This document shows, one piece after another, positions 1 through 9,148 of a DNA stretch of 18,327 nt (positions within the stretch are counted from its first letter, which is position 1; every line of letters starts with the position of its first letter). A program made the translations under genes and the position numbers. The notes under the pieces are model-generated. The model did not search any database. It worked only from the letters and a program-made list of their open reading frames with translations, and had not been told where the DNA came from. The stretch comes from Phanerochaete sordida (Eukaryota > Basidiomycota > Agaricomycetes > Polyporales > Phanerochaetaceae), in contig BPQB01000184.1 in assembly GCA_019973155.2 (NCBI GenBank), forward strand, positions 1 through 18,327, written 5' to 3'.

Positions 1-436
1 GAATTTGCTAAGTATTAAGCGCCAAACGCTCCCCGCCAAAATCCTGACGAATCCTCCCAGCCGCTTCTTCGAAGCTCGCCCCCAGGCGGGCGGAGAATGA
101 ATCGGCCACGTGGGTAACCGAGCCTAGCCCAGTCGGTATGACGAGTTGTACGGTTCGACGACCGCTTGAATCCCCGCTGATTAAATCAAAACCTTGTCCC
201 CTTCTCAAAACGGCCTGTATTTTCGCACCCTCGGATTTATCGTCGAGACCGGAACTCGTCATACCGGCTGGTTCGAGTCTAGTGCGGGACTGGCCACATG
301 GCCGTGAAGGTGCTCGCCAAATCGGGCGAGCGGCGGCGTCAGTCGTCGGTGCCGCGGCGCGCGCTTCGTGATTTCTGACCTTGACTTCGTCCCGTGCGCC
401 TTGCTCACTTCCGTGCTTTCCTTCCCCGCCCACGCC
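1..436. other. Upstream region of EFL1, no gene supported
   Basis: No recognisable protein is encoded here on either strand. The open frames are low-complexity reading of GC-rich DNA and match no family I know. The stretch should hold the promoter and 5' leader of the EFL1-like gene that starts at 437. Visible elements are a CACGTG palindrome at 107-112, which is an E-box/Cbf1-type core, and a perfect 14-bp inverted repeat (134-147 with 253-266). No TATA box stands out, as is common for housekeeping genes. Confidence 0.5.
134..266. repeat. 14-bp perfect inverted repeat, 105-bp spacer
   Basis: The arm CGGTATGACGAGTT at 134-147 is the exact reverse complement of AACTCGTCATACCG at 253-266. The match stops on both sides of the arms. 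It lies 170-300 bp upstream of the EFL1 ATG. A perfect 14-bp match is unlikely by chance in about 430 bp. It could be a pair of opposed protein-binding sites or a relic of a small mobile element. No function can be assigned. Confidence 0.6.
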
Positions 437-3400
437 ATGGAAAGTGCAGAGGCAGTCGACGTGCGGAACGTCACCACCATCGGTCACGTTGACCATGGCA
501 AAACAACCCTCATGGACGCTCTGCTCGCGGCGAATAACATCATCTCCTCTCGAATGGCCGGAAAAATACGATATCTAGACAGCCGTGAAGACGAGCAGGA
601 GAGAGGCATCACCATGGAGAGTAGCGCGGTATCACTGAGATTCAAGGTCATGGAACGAACAGCGGAAGGAGGTGAGCAGCATCCCATTCCAGACGCAAAG
701 AAGACGTGACAGATCCCACTAGAAAGCTCTCCAAAGACATACGTCGTCAACATGATAGACACTCCAGGCCATGTAGACTTCTCAAGTGAAGTATCGACCG
801 CGTCTAGGTTGTGCGACGGAGCCCTCGTCCTAGTCGACGTAGTGGAGGGTGTCTGCACTCAGGTGCGTGCTTGGTCATTCACGCTTAACGCAGCTTACAC
901 GAGTTACTACAGACGATTACAGTTTTGAGGCAAGCATGGCAAGACCGCCTAAGGCCCATCCTTGTCATCAACAAGTTCGACCGTCTCATCACGGAGCTCA
1001 AGCTTGCTCCAATCGAAGCCTACCATCATCTGTCCGACCTGATAGAGCAAGTGAACGCGGTCATGGGCAGCTTCTTTGCCGGCGAGCGCATGGAGGATGA
1101 CCTACGGTGGAGAGAAGAACGTGAGCGTCGGCTTGCTGCCAAGAAAGAAGAGCATGCGGAACAGGTCGAAGCCGTCGTGAATGAAGAGGAAGAGTACCAG
1201 GAGAAAGACGACGAGGACATCTACTTCGCCCCAGAGCGCGGCAATGTCATCTTCGCGTCTGCTGTCGATGGCTGGGGCTTCCGGATAGGCAAGTTTGCGC
1301 ACTTATATGCGGTGAAATTGGGTATCAAGGAGGCCAATCTGCGGACCGTCCTCTGGGGCGACTTCTACCTCGATCCGAAGACGAAGCGGGTTATCAGCCA
1401 CAAGCAACTGCGAGGGCGCAATCTGAAGCCGCTATTCGTGCAGTTTGTCCTCGACAACATCTATGCTGTCTATGACGCCGTCGTGACCAATCCGTAAGCG
1501 GCACCTACTCTGTTCTCTCGCAATGCTCATGCTTCTACTTGGGGTAGTAATCCCGACAAAGTCACAAAGATTGTCACGGCCCTGAGCCTGAAGATCCCTC
1601 CGAGAGAGCTGAAGTCGAAAGAGACAAAGCAACTTCTGGGCTTGATATTCTCTCAATGGCTATCTCTCTCGTCCTGCGTCATTCAATCTGTCATCGACAT
1701 CGTTCCCCCGCCCTCCACGGCCCAGCGCACGCGTATCCCAAAGATGCTGTATCCGGACCTTTACGAGCCAACCATCGAGGCGAAGAACAAGCTCGAGGCA
1801 AACTTGTACTCTTGCGACGCCGCCCCGGACGCCTGTGTCACTGCGCTCGTGAGCAAGATGTTCGCGGTCCCGAGTGAAGAACTGCCTGAGCACAAGAAGA
1901 AGCCCGCGACGGCCGAGGAGCTGCGAGCGAAGGCGAAGGCAGCTCGTGAGGCACGCGAGGCACGTCGTGCCGCTGAGGATGTACCGAACACAGAAGACGC
2001 TGAGGCGACGTCGCTCGAGGCCGCGCTCGAGAACCTGCGCGTCGCGGAGCCCGAGGACGACGCGAAGCCTCCGAGCGGCGAGACACTCCTCGGCTTCGCG
2101 CGCATCTATGCGGGCACGCTCCGTCGCGGTGCGCGTATCGCGTGTGTGCTGCCCAAGTACCAGAACCACCTGAGCCCGACACACCCGAGGAACGTGCGGC
2201 ACATCGTAGTCGCTGACGTCGAGGCGCTCTACGTCATGATGGGGCGCGAGCTGGTGTCAGTTGAGAGCGTCGTCGCTGGAAATGTCTTTGCCATCAAGGG
2301 ATTGGAGGGCAAGGTCTGGCGGAACGCGACTCTTTGTGCGCCGAGCGGCCAGGGCGTGGGCGGGAACACGGACTTGACGAGTATCAGGGAGTGTCTTGTC
2401 AACCTTGGCGGTGTGGCTCGCATGGTGAGTTGACTATATGCGCCCTTTCGCAGCCTAATTTCCTACTCACCAACTTGGTAAGGCTGCACCCATCGTCCGT
2501 GTCGCGCTGGAGCCCGAGTCTCCCGCTGACATGCCGAAGTTGATCAGCGGACTAAAGCTGCTCGCCCAAGCAGACCCTTGTGTTGAGACGTTCCAGCAGC
2601 AAACCGGCGAGCACGTCATTTTGACAGCGGGAGAATTGCATCTAGAGGTGAAGCTCCCGTAGTTTTTCATGGAGTCTTAGCTCATGCGATTTGTTCAGCG
2701 ATGCCTCAAAGACCTTCGCGAACGGTTCGCAAAGATCGAAATCCAAGCATCAAAGCCCATCGTCCCCTTCCGCGAAACCGCAGTGAAGGGTATCGGTGCG
2801 TACTTCTCCCCTTCCTGTGAAATGCTTTGCTCATTACGTGGCAGACATGGCGCCACCTAAGTCAGGCGGCAAACGTGGTATTGTCCACGGTGCGACCGCA
2901 CACAACCTGCTCAAATTCACGATCCGCGCGGCACCGCTCCCGAAGGCCGTCTTCGATTTCCTTCGCGATAACCTCGCGCTCCTCCGGCGCCTGCGGCAGG
3001 ATCGCAACGCGCGCGAAGAGCAGCCCTCGCGCGCGCCGTCGCCAGGCCGTCACGAGGGTGCTGAGGACAGCGTCGGTGATGCCGACACCAAACCGGACGC
3101 GCAGGCGAACAACGAGGGACACGACGACGAGGACGATGATCACGACGAAGTCGACCTCCAGGGAGAGGTGCTGAAGCGCCCGAACATCCGTGCGGAAGAG
3201 TTCTGGCCTACATTCGCAGCAAAGTGTCGTGAAGCTGGCGGCGAGTGGGCAGATCTACCCGAACGCATTTGGGCCTTTGGTCCGCAACGTGCCGGGACGT
3301 GTCTGCTCGTTGACTCGAGGCAGGGGCAGCCAACATCGTGCGTAGTAACACTCCTGGAGGCGGGCAGGCGCTGACGGATGTGCAGGCTGAGGAAGCGACT

Positions 3401-4246
3401 CGCGCGCGAGACGGATCGGATGAACGATCAAGACCAGACGGATCGCGACTTCGATAACCACCTCGAAACCGGCTTCCAGCTCGCGTCGTTCCAGGGGCCG
3501 CTCTGCGCTGAGCCCATGGAGGGGCTCGTGTTCTTCGTTGAGAGCCTCGAGATTGACCGTCCAGGTATCGAGATCGAACAAGGTGAGCGATCCATAGTGG
3601 ACTCTTTGCACTTCGCACCTGACCGGGCTTGCAGAACATAATCGAATGGCACAGGTGACAGGCTCGTTCATCTCGTCAGTTCGAGACGCCTGTCGTAATG
3701 GTCTTCTGGACTGGTCGCCCCGTCTCATGTTGGCGATGTATGAGTGCGATATCCAAGCGTCAAGTGAGGGTCCTTGTTTCACTTTTGCTTCTAACGCTGA
3801 CTTGACGCCTTCAGCTGATGTCCTTGGGAAGGTGTATGGTGTCGTTGCGAAGCGCAGAGGTCGCATCGTCGCGGAGGAGATGAAGGAAGGCACGACCTTC
3901 TTTACTGTCCGCGCACTGCTCCCTGTCGTTGAGAGTTTTGGGTTCGCTGACGGTGCGTTCCGCAATTGCATTCCATGCCTTTCTCCTTGCTGACGTAGCT
4001 CTAGAAATCCGGAAACGTACATCTGGCGCAGCGAGTCCGCAGCTCATCTTCTCAGGTTACGAGATGCTCGACCAGGACCCTTTCTGGGTCCCGACAACGG
4101 AGGAGGAGCTCGAAGACCTCGGAGAGAAGGCGGATCGCAGCAACGTCGCGAAGGCGTACATGGACGCCGTCCGCGAGCGCAAAGGCCTCTTCGTGGACAA
4201 GAAGATCGTGGAGTTTGCAGAGAAACAAAGGACGTTGAAGCGATGA
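437..4246 (+). CDS. EFL1: Elongation factor-like GTPase 1 (EFL1/RIA1), ribosome assembly
   Basis: EF-2-like cytoplasmic GTPase that, with SBDS/Sdo1, releases eIF6/Tif6 from pre-60S subunits. Exons: 437-671, 723-862, 913-1493, 1548-2424, 2483-2647, 2699-2795, 2845-3337, 3386-3582, 3635-3763, 3815-3952, 4005-4246; 1097 aa, close to the usual ~1100. The P-loop GHVDHGKT is at residues 16-23, RGITM at 56-60, DTPGH at 91-95 and NKFD at 145-148. Later exons carry the EF-2-like domains, ending in the family-typical segments [21 protein letters not shown] and AEKQRTLKR. Charged Glu/Lys/Arg insertions near 1100-1230, 1890-1980 and 3000-3160 are common in fungal EFL1. ATG 437 is the first in frame and has a good context (GCCATGG). 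The ten introns are 48-58 nt. In-frame stops at 707 and 3372 lie inside introns with good GTGAGC/GTGCGT donors, so the gene is intact. Confidence 0.97.
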
Positions 4247-4531
4247 GGTGGACGAGCTGTGCTGCAACAGGTTAAGCTAGGTCACACGTTGTATCTCCTT
4301 CCGTGTATCATACTCTACATGAACCATATACAGTGCAAATTATTCTAACATGCCAATCTGATAGGCACCTCAAAGTTAGACCTAGAAGCAGGGGCGAGGC
4401 GTCAGCTGAGCACATTTGCCTGCTAAAGTCAATGAGTAGCGGTCCGTTGGGAACGGAGACTCCGAGAACGCGAGGGAAGCTAACATGAGAATAGAGGGAG
4501 AGTATTGAGTCCTGGGTCCTGAATGCTGACT

Positions 4532-4737
4532 GCTCTTTTAGAGCGTTGCGGCCTTCTATGGCGTTGTGGCGCGGCCGTCTCTGACTCCGGTGAGCGCTTC
4601 CGCTCACATTGTACTCTGTGCGGGGCCAGCATCGCTGTGCTCTTCCATTTGTCATCCAAATGGCGGACTTATAGGCTGACTCTCTTCGTAGCCCTGGTAC
4701 CTCGAGACGCCTGCGGCTACACGCTGTCGCGAGACAG
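4532..4737. other. Cluster of short perfect hairpins, possible structured RNA
   Basis: Five stem-loops follow one another: GCTCT/AGAGC (4532-4544, 3-nt loop), GTGAGCG/CGCTCAC (4590-4607, 4-nt loop), CCATTTG/CAAATGG (4645-4663, 5-nt loop), GTAGCC/GGCTAC (4688-4693 with 4715-4720) and CTGTC/GACAG closing a GCGA tetraloop (4724-4737). The two 7-bp stems are the strongest. I recognise no known RNA family. The cluster could be an undescribed ncRNA, part of a UTR, or chance. Strand is unknown. Confidence 0.3.
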
Positions 4738-5437
4738 GTATCACAGAGTGGCAGCACACCTCACCGAGTTCCGAGGAGCTTCCCACTCAGCCATATCAGT
4801 AATTTGCTTCGTTCAGCTTACGCCTTGCGAGGAGAGCCGGCGATATACAGCCTGGGATCCAGCTATCTGAATGAGCACCGTGGGTGTGGCACGCAAGCAT
4901 GGCTTCCTGGGTTCTGCGGAGCGCTGGTAAGACCTCCTGAGAGTCTGCGCGACTCAAGTAAGGGCGGCACAGTTCATTGGGCTTCTTGAAGGTTGCATTC
5001 ATGACGCTTCGCATGGCAGATGAGGAAGTCCAGACGTCCGCAATAAGCGGGTGTACATAGGTGCGGTCCTTTCGCTACGCAACCATGCAGAGCGCACATT
5101 TTATTGACCCGTGAATTGAGGTTCTCAGCGCAGAAATAATGTCCACGAAGGTCTGCATACTGGCGCTGGCAGCGCTCTGAGGATCTCTAATAATAGGCTG
5201 ATCACAGAAGGAAGGCAAGAGGGGAGATCTTTGCCACGCCTGCTTCGACGGACGTCCATTGCAGGTGGATTGGACCAGCCTTTTCCCAGGCGTCGCCGAC
5301 TCGCCGCCCCCGCATACTGAGGGTTTGAGGACGTTTCGACATCCTCTGACAGGGCACATGCTGCTGTGCGATGCCATTCGAGATCAAACCTTTGCCGACG
5401 AGGAGGCCGTAGCAAGCCCGAGCGCGCCTAATTTGCC

Positions 5438-5444
5438 ATATATA
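5438..5444 (+). promoter_or_regulatory. TATA-like element upstream of P450
   Basis: ATATATA about 115 bp before the P450 ATG at 5559 is the only clear TATA-like run in the proximal upstream region. The distance leaves room for a 5' leader of about 80 nt. Assignment is by position and composition only. Confidence 0.4.
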
Positions 5445-5558
5445 GCGGAGGTCGCGGACCCTCACAGTGTTGAAGGACGCCTCGCGCTCGCACGTAAGGT
5501 CTTTGCTTGGATAGAGCGTACTGCTGGCCTACTTCTGACTAGTCGCTACTATCTCAGG

Positions 5559-7682
5559 ATGTCCACGCTCCCCCTTCGCGGTGCTATTGCTGCCGTTCTC
5601 TTGTCGGCCTTGGTACGTTGAACCTATGTTGACCAATTTCTGTACTCACATTGTACTGGACAGGGTGCCCACGCCATCTTCAAGCGATGGGAGGTCATGC
5701 ATCTCCTCGGGGTCTCGTTGCTGCTGATTGTCCTCCCCGGCACGGCGTCCACGCTGCTCATCCCCCACCTTGGCGCTGCAAAAGGGATCATCCTCGGCTT
5801 TCTGATGTACTTCGGCACTCTGATCTCCTCCATCGTCATCTATCGAATCTCTCCGTTCCACCCCCTCGCCCGGTACCCGGGTCCCCTACTGGCTAGAGTA
5901 TCGAAGTTCTACCACATCGCGAAAATCTGGCCCGGGAAGCAGCATCTCTACTTGCAGCAGCTGCACGACAGGTACGGCGATATTGTTAGATTCGGTAAGT
6001 TTATATTCTGGCTCCAGATATACATACTACTCACACTATATTCAGGGCCAAACGAGGTCTCAATCCGTGATGTCTCGTGCATCACGCCTGTTCTGGGTAC
6101 ACAGGGCATGCCCAAGGGCCCCAGTGAGCGACATATAACCCTTTATCCTCAGAACCATGGACTGACCATCTTCAGTGTTCGACGGAAGGCACTTTTGGCC
6201 GGAGACGCATTCGCTCATTGGGTCGCGTGACCCGAGAGAGCACATGCGCCGCCGCCGCCCGTGGAATCGTGCCTTCAGCACGGCCGCGATGAAGGAATAC
6301 ACCATCTTTATTCGGACTCACGCGCAGGAGCTGAGCGATGCCCTCGTCGCGAGACGGGGTCAAGTGGTGGACCTTGCGGAATGGATTAGCTTTTTCACGT
6401 AAGTCGACCAGAGTCCGTATCGAGGCTCGGAGGCTGACTTCGTTCTGTAGATACGACATCATGGGTGACTTAGTGTACGTCTCCTCAGCACCGCCCACAC
6501 CTTCCTTCCCCTGAAAAGAAAAATACTCTCCCAGGTTTGGCGGATGGACCAATATGGTGCGCGATGGCGGCGACCATAGCGGCTTGCTGAGGATTATGCA
6601 GAAGGGACTCAAGTAAGATACCCGAGCTACGCTTTGACAAGTCAGCCCGCTTATTTGTCTGCAATGCTTCAGGGTGGAGTTCATATGCGACCAAATCCCA
6701 TGGATTACCTACTACTTGCGGTACTTCCCCGCAGAGGACCACAAGAAGATGCATTCAATGGCGTTCGGTCAGACTGAGAAGCGATACGCCGCAGGATCTA
6801 GTACTCGGGACGTGTTCTATTACTTGGTGGGTACTGCCATGCGGATCCAGCCACCGCAACACGACTGACTCATCGGTCACAGAATAACGAAGACGGCGCG
6901 GAGAACACCAGTCCTCCGAAATCTATCGTCATGTCTGACGGTCTGCTAGCCCTCGTAGCCGGTTCGGACACTACGAGTACGGTCCTCGCCAGTATCTTCT
7001 ACAGCCTTCTGCGCAACCCCGAGACGTACAAGCGTCTGCAGGCCGAGGTCGACAAGTTCTATCCTCCGGGAGAAGACTCGCTGGACCCTAAGCACTTCCC
7101 GGACATGCACTATCTCGAGGCTGTCGTGTAAGCACGTTCACCCATCCCGATTTACTGTGCTTATTCAGTTATCAGGAACGAGGGCTTGCGGCTCTTCCCT
7201 GCAGTCCCGAGTGGTAGCCAACGTGCACCAGAGATCGGCAAGGGCGACATGGTCGTCGGGCCCTAGTGCGTACGCACCACTCTCCTGCGAGCGTCGTTGA
7301 TGCCTGAGTCTCCAGCTACATCCCCGAGGGCACGCAGACGCGCATCCACTTCTGGTCCATCCACCGCGACCCGCGCAACTTCTCGCAGCCCGACACCTTC
7401 TGGCCCGACCGCTGGCTCATCGCCGAGGGCCTGCAGGAGCACACCGGCGAGAAGCTCGTGCACGACGCGAACGCGTGGGTTCCGTTCTCGTTCGGCCCGT
7501 CGAACTGCGTCGGGAAGAACCTCGCGCTGCAGGAGATGCGCACGGTGCTCTGCCACCTCATCCAGCGGCTCTCCTTCCGTTTCGCGGACGGCTATGATCC
7601 TGCGCAGTACGAACGCGACCATCATGATCGGTTCGTGACTGCTATCGGGCGACTGCCTGTCGTCGTCGAGGTCAGGAATTAG
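5559..7682 (+). CDS. Cytochrome P450 monooxygenase, membrane-anchored
   Basis: Heme-thiolate monooxygenase, probably in the ER. Exons: 5559-5612, 5664-5994, 6046-6123, 6176-6398, 6451-6474, 6535-6612, 6673-6826, 6883-7127, 7176-7265, 7316-7682; 547 aa. Hydrophobic segments at about residues 5-22, 28-50 and 55-75 suggest two or three membrane helices before the hinge RYPGP, as in several basidiomycete P450 families. The I-helix oxygen-binding motif AGSDTT is at 340-345, ExxR (EGLR) at 398-401, the PERF-like FWPDRW follows, and the heme loop FSFGPSNCVG has its Cys ligand at 490. All key residues are present. The N-terminal half resembles proteins annotated as high-nitrogen-upregulated P450s (CYP5037-like), but the CYP family and substrate cannot be fixed by eye. 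ATG 5559 directly precedes the first membrane segment. Exon 5 is only 24 nt. The next gene, a hydrolase, starts 188 bp downstream on the same strand. Confidence 0.95.
6451..6474 (+). other. 24-nt exon of the P450
   Basis: This exon encodes YDIMGDL, with split codons at both ends, between introns 6399-6450 and 6475-6534. It belongs to the conserved D-x-MGDL-x-FGG stretch of fungal P450s, which continues as FGGWTN in the next exon. The flanking sites are canonical (GTAAGT...TAG and GTACGT...CAG). Skipping it would delete 8 codons in frame. Confidence 0.85.
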
Positions 7683-7741
7683 CTTTCGTGCCGTCTGTAT
7701 TCTGTATGCCTCTGTGCTAGATCCCATGACGATGCCCTTGA

Positions 7742-7750
7742 TATATATTT
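7742..7750 (+). promoter_or_regulatory. TATA box candidate for the hydrolase gene
   Basis: TATATATTT lies about 120 bp upstream of the hydrolase ATG (7871) in the 188-bp gap after the P450 stop. It may alternatively act as an AT-rich efficiency element for P450 polyadenylation. Both readings rest on position only. Confidence 0.4.
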
Positions 7751-7870
7751 AGTATCCCACCGACTCTCCCTGCCTTCCGGTGTTATGCATGCTATCTCCG
7801 AGGAGCGCTTCCAGATTCTCAGGCCGTTTGAGTTACGACTTAGTAGGAAGTGCGTCTCCACAAGGCAGTC

Positions 7871-9085
7871 ATGTCGACGGAAGGTGCCTCCGCGCAGAGC
7901 TTCCTGACATTCGCGTACAAGACAGCAGAATGTGGTCCCATTCTCCTAGATGTCTACGCTCCGTCGTTGAAACAAGCGGAAGATGATACGTCTAGTACGC
8001 GCCCGCCGCCGACGATTGCCCCTGCCGTGGTCTTCTTTCACGGCGGGGGCTTGGCTGTCGGGGATCGGACGAGCTGGCGTCCGGATTGGCTGAAAGGTGC
8101 GCGCTGTCGCTCAGGGGTGCAATGTCGAACGGCACTGACGATCTTCGAGACCGTGTCGTCGCTTCGGGTATGGCCTTCGTCTCGGCCGACTACAGGCTCA
8201 TGCCGCCGGCGACGGGCCACGACATTGTCGAGGATATCCAAGCGCTGTTTCGTTTCATAGACAAGGACCTCAATGCGCTGCTAGAAGCCGCACCGGCCGC
8301 CCATCCATTCCGAATCGACCCCAGCGCGCTCGCCGTCGCGGGCGCAAGTGGCGGTGGGCTCGTGGCGTACCTGGCCGTCATGCACGTTTCGCCCAAGCCG
8401 CGCGCCCTCCTCGCGCTGTACGCAATGGGCGGCGACTTCTTCGTACGCGCTCTCCCCGGACACACGTTCTCGCCGTCCACTGACCCGCCCCGGCCAGCTA
8501 CCGCACTACTTCGCGCCGAAGTCCGGCGTGTTCTTCATGGGCCGCGAGGTCCTCGACCCCGCAGCCTACGCCGAGTTTCTGCACCCGCGCAGCGCAGCAG
8601 TCCCGTCGCTCTCCGCGTCAACGCTCGCGTACCACGGCGCAGACCACGCAATCCCCGGCTTCCCTGCAAACCCGCGCATGCTCCTCCCGCGGCTGTACCT
8701 CCAGCTCGGCGTGTGGCTCGACTACTACACGGGCGCGCATGCGCCGAGCCTCAGCGGCGCCCTGCGCGACGCCGCAGCGCAAGGCGCAGACCTGAGCGCG
8801 TGCGTCCCCGCGCGCCACGCCAAGCTCTGGCCACAGCTCGCTGCCGGCGCGAGCTGGCCGCCGACGTTCCTCGTGCATGGCTCGGCGGACTCGGCGGTGC
8901 CGGTGCGCGAGTCTCAGAATATCGCGGAGCTGCTGCGAGAGGGGGGCGTGCCTGTAACGCTCCGAGTGCTCGATGGGAAGGAGCATTCGCCGGACCTTGC
9001 GGCGGATGCGGCTGAGCTGTATGGGAGCCCTGGAGGACTGTTCGACGAAGTGCGAGATTTTCTCGTAGAGGTACTTCGGTCCTAG
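7871..9085 (+). CDS. Alpha/beta hydrolase (Abhydrolase_3 / HSL-type esterase)
   Basis: Predicted cytosolic carboxylester hydrolase. Exons: 7871-8096, 8150-8442, 8498-9085; 368 aa. The oxyanion-hole motif FFHGGG is at residues 55-60. The nucleophile elbow GASGG (GxSxG) has Ser142. Candidates for the rest of the triad are Asp304 in HGSADSAVP and His336 in DGKEHS, so the full catalytic set is present in the usual order. The ADYRLMP segment at 88-94 is also typical of this family. There is no signal peptide. Introns of 53 and 55 nt have GTGCGC and GTACGC donors and CTGAC branch sites. The reading-frame changes near 8100 and 8470 are these introns, not frameshifts. ATG 7871 is the first in frame. 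The gene is in tandem with the P450 and convergent with the nuclease gene, with 63 bp between stop codons. The substrate is unknown. Confidence 0.93.
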
Positions 9086-9148
9086 ATGTTCCACATATAT
9101 CCCATTGATTTAGACGAAGAGACGACCCGAGTATGATACATGTACAGT

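Larger units (their letters stand above)
4247..5558. other. Intergenic region between EFL1 and P450
   Basis: About 1.3 kb with no supportable protein. The longest frames (about 100-120 codons) show no family resemblance and no sensible splice continuation. It should contain the EFL1 3' UTR at the left and the P450 promoter at the right. The notable content is a run of short perfect hairpins at 4532-4737 and an AT-rich TATA-like element at 5438-5444. No tRNA or other known RNA gene was recognised. Confidence 0.5.

Noticed and set aside
190..292. tRNA-like T-loop (GGTTCGAGTCT) near 268-278
   Set aside because: T-stem pairing relies on wobbles and no D-arm, anticodon arm or good acceptor stem could be placed upstream.
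8..496. 162-codon minus-strand open frame at the left edge
   Set aside because: It overlaps EFL1 exon 1, shows no domain or splice continuation, and its composition fits random reading of GC-rich DNA.
700..3380. In-frame stop codons in the EFL1 gene (TGA at 707, TGA at 3372) suggesting a pseudogene
   Set aside because: Both lie inside short introns (672-722 and 3338-3385) with strong donors, branch sites and acceptors; removing them restores family-conserved sequence.
5259..5558. Open frame continuing upstream of the P450 start
   Set aside because: No ATG at the frame's beginning, hydrophilic sequence unlike a P450 N terminus, and a TATA-like element lies within it.
8086..8500. Apparent frameshifts in the hydrolase
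   Set aside because: Both frame changes are explained by introns 8097-8149 and 8443-8497 with proper splice signals; the catalytic residues remain in order.
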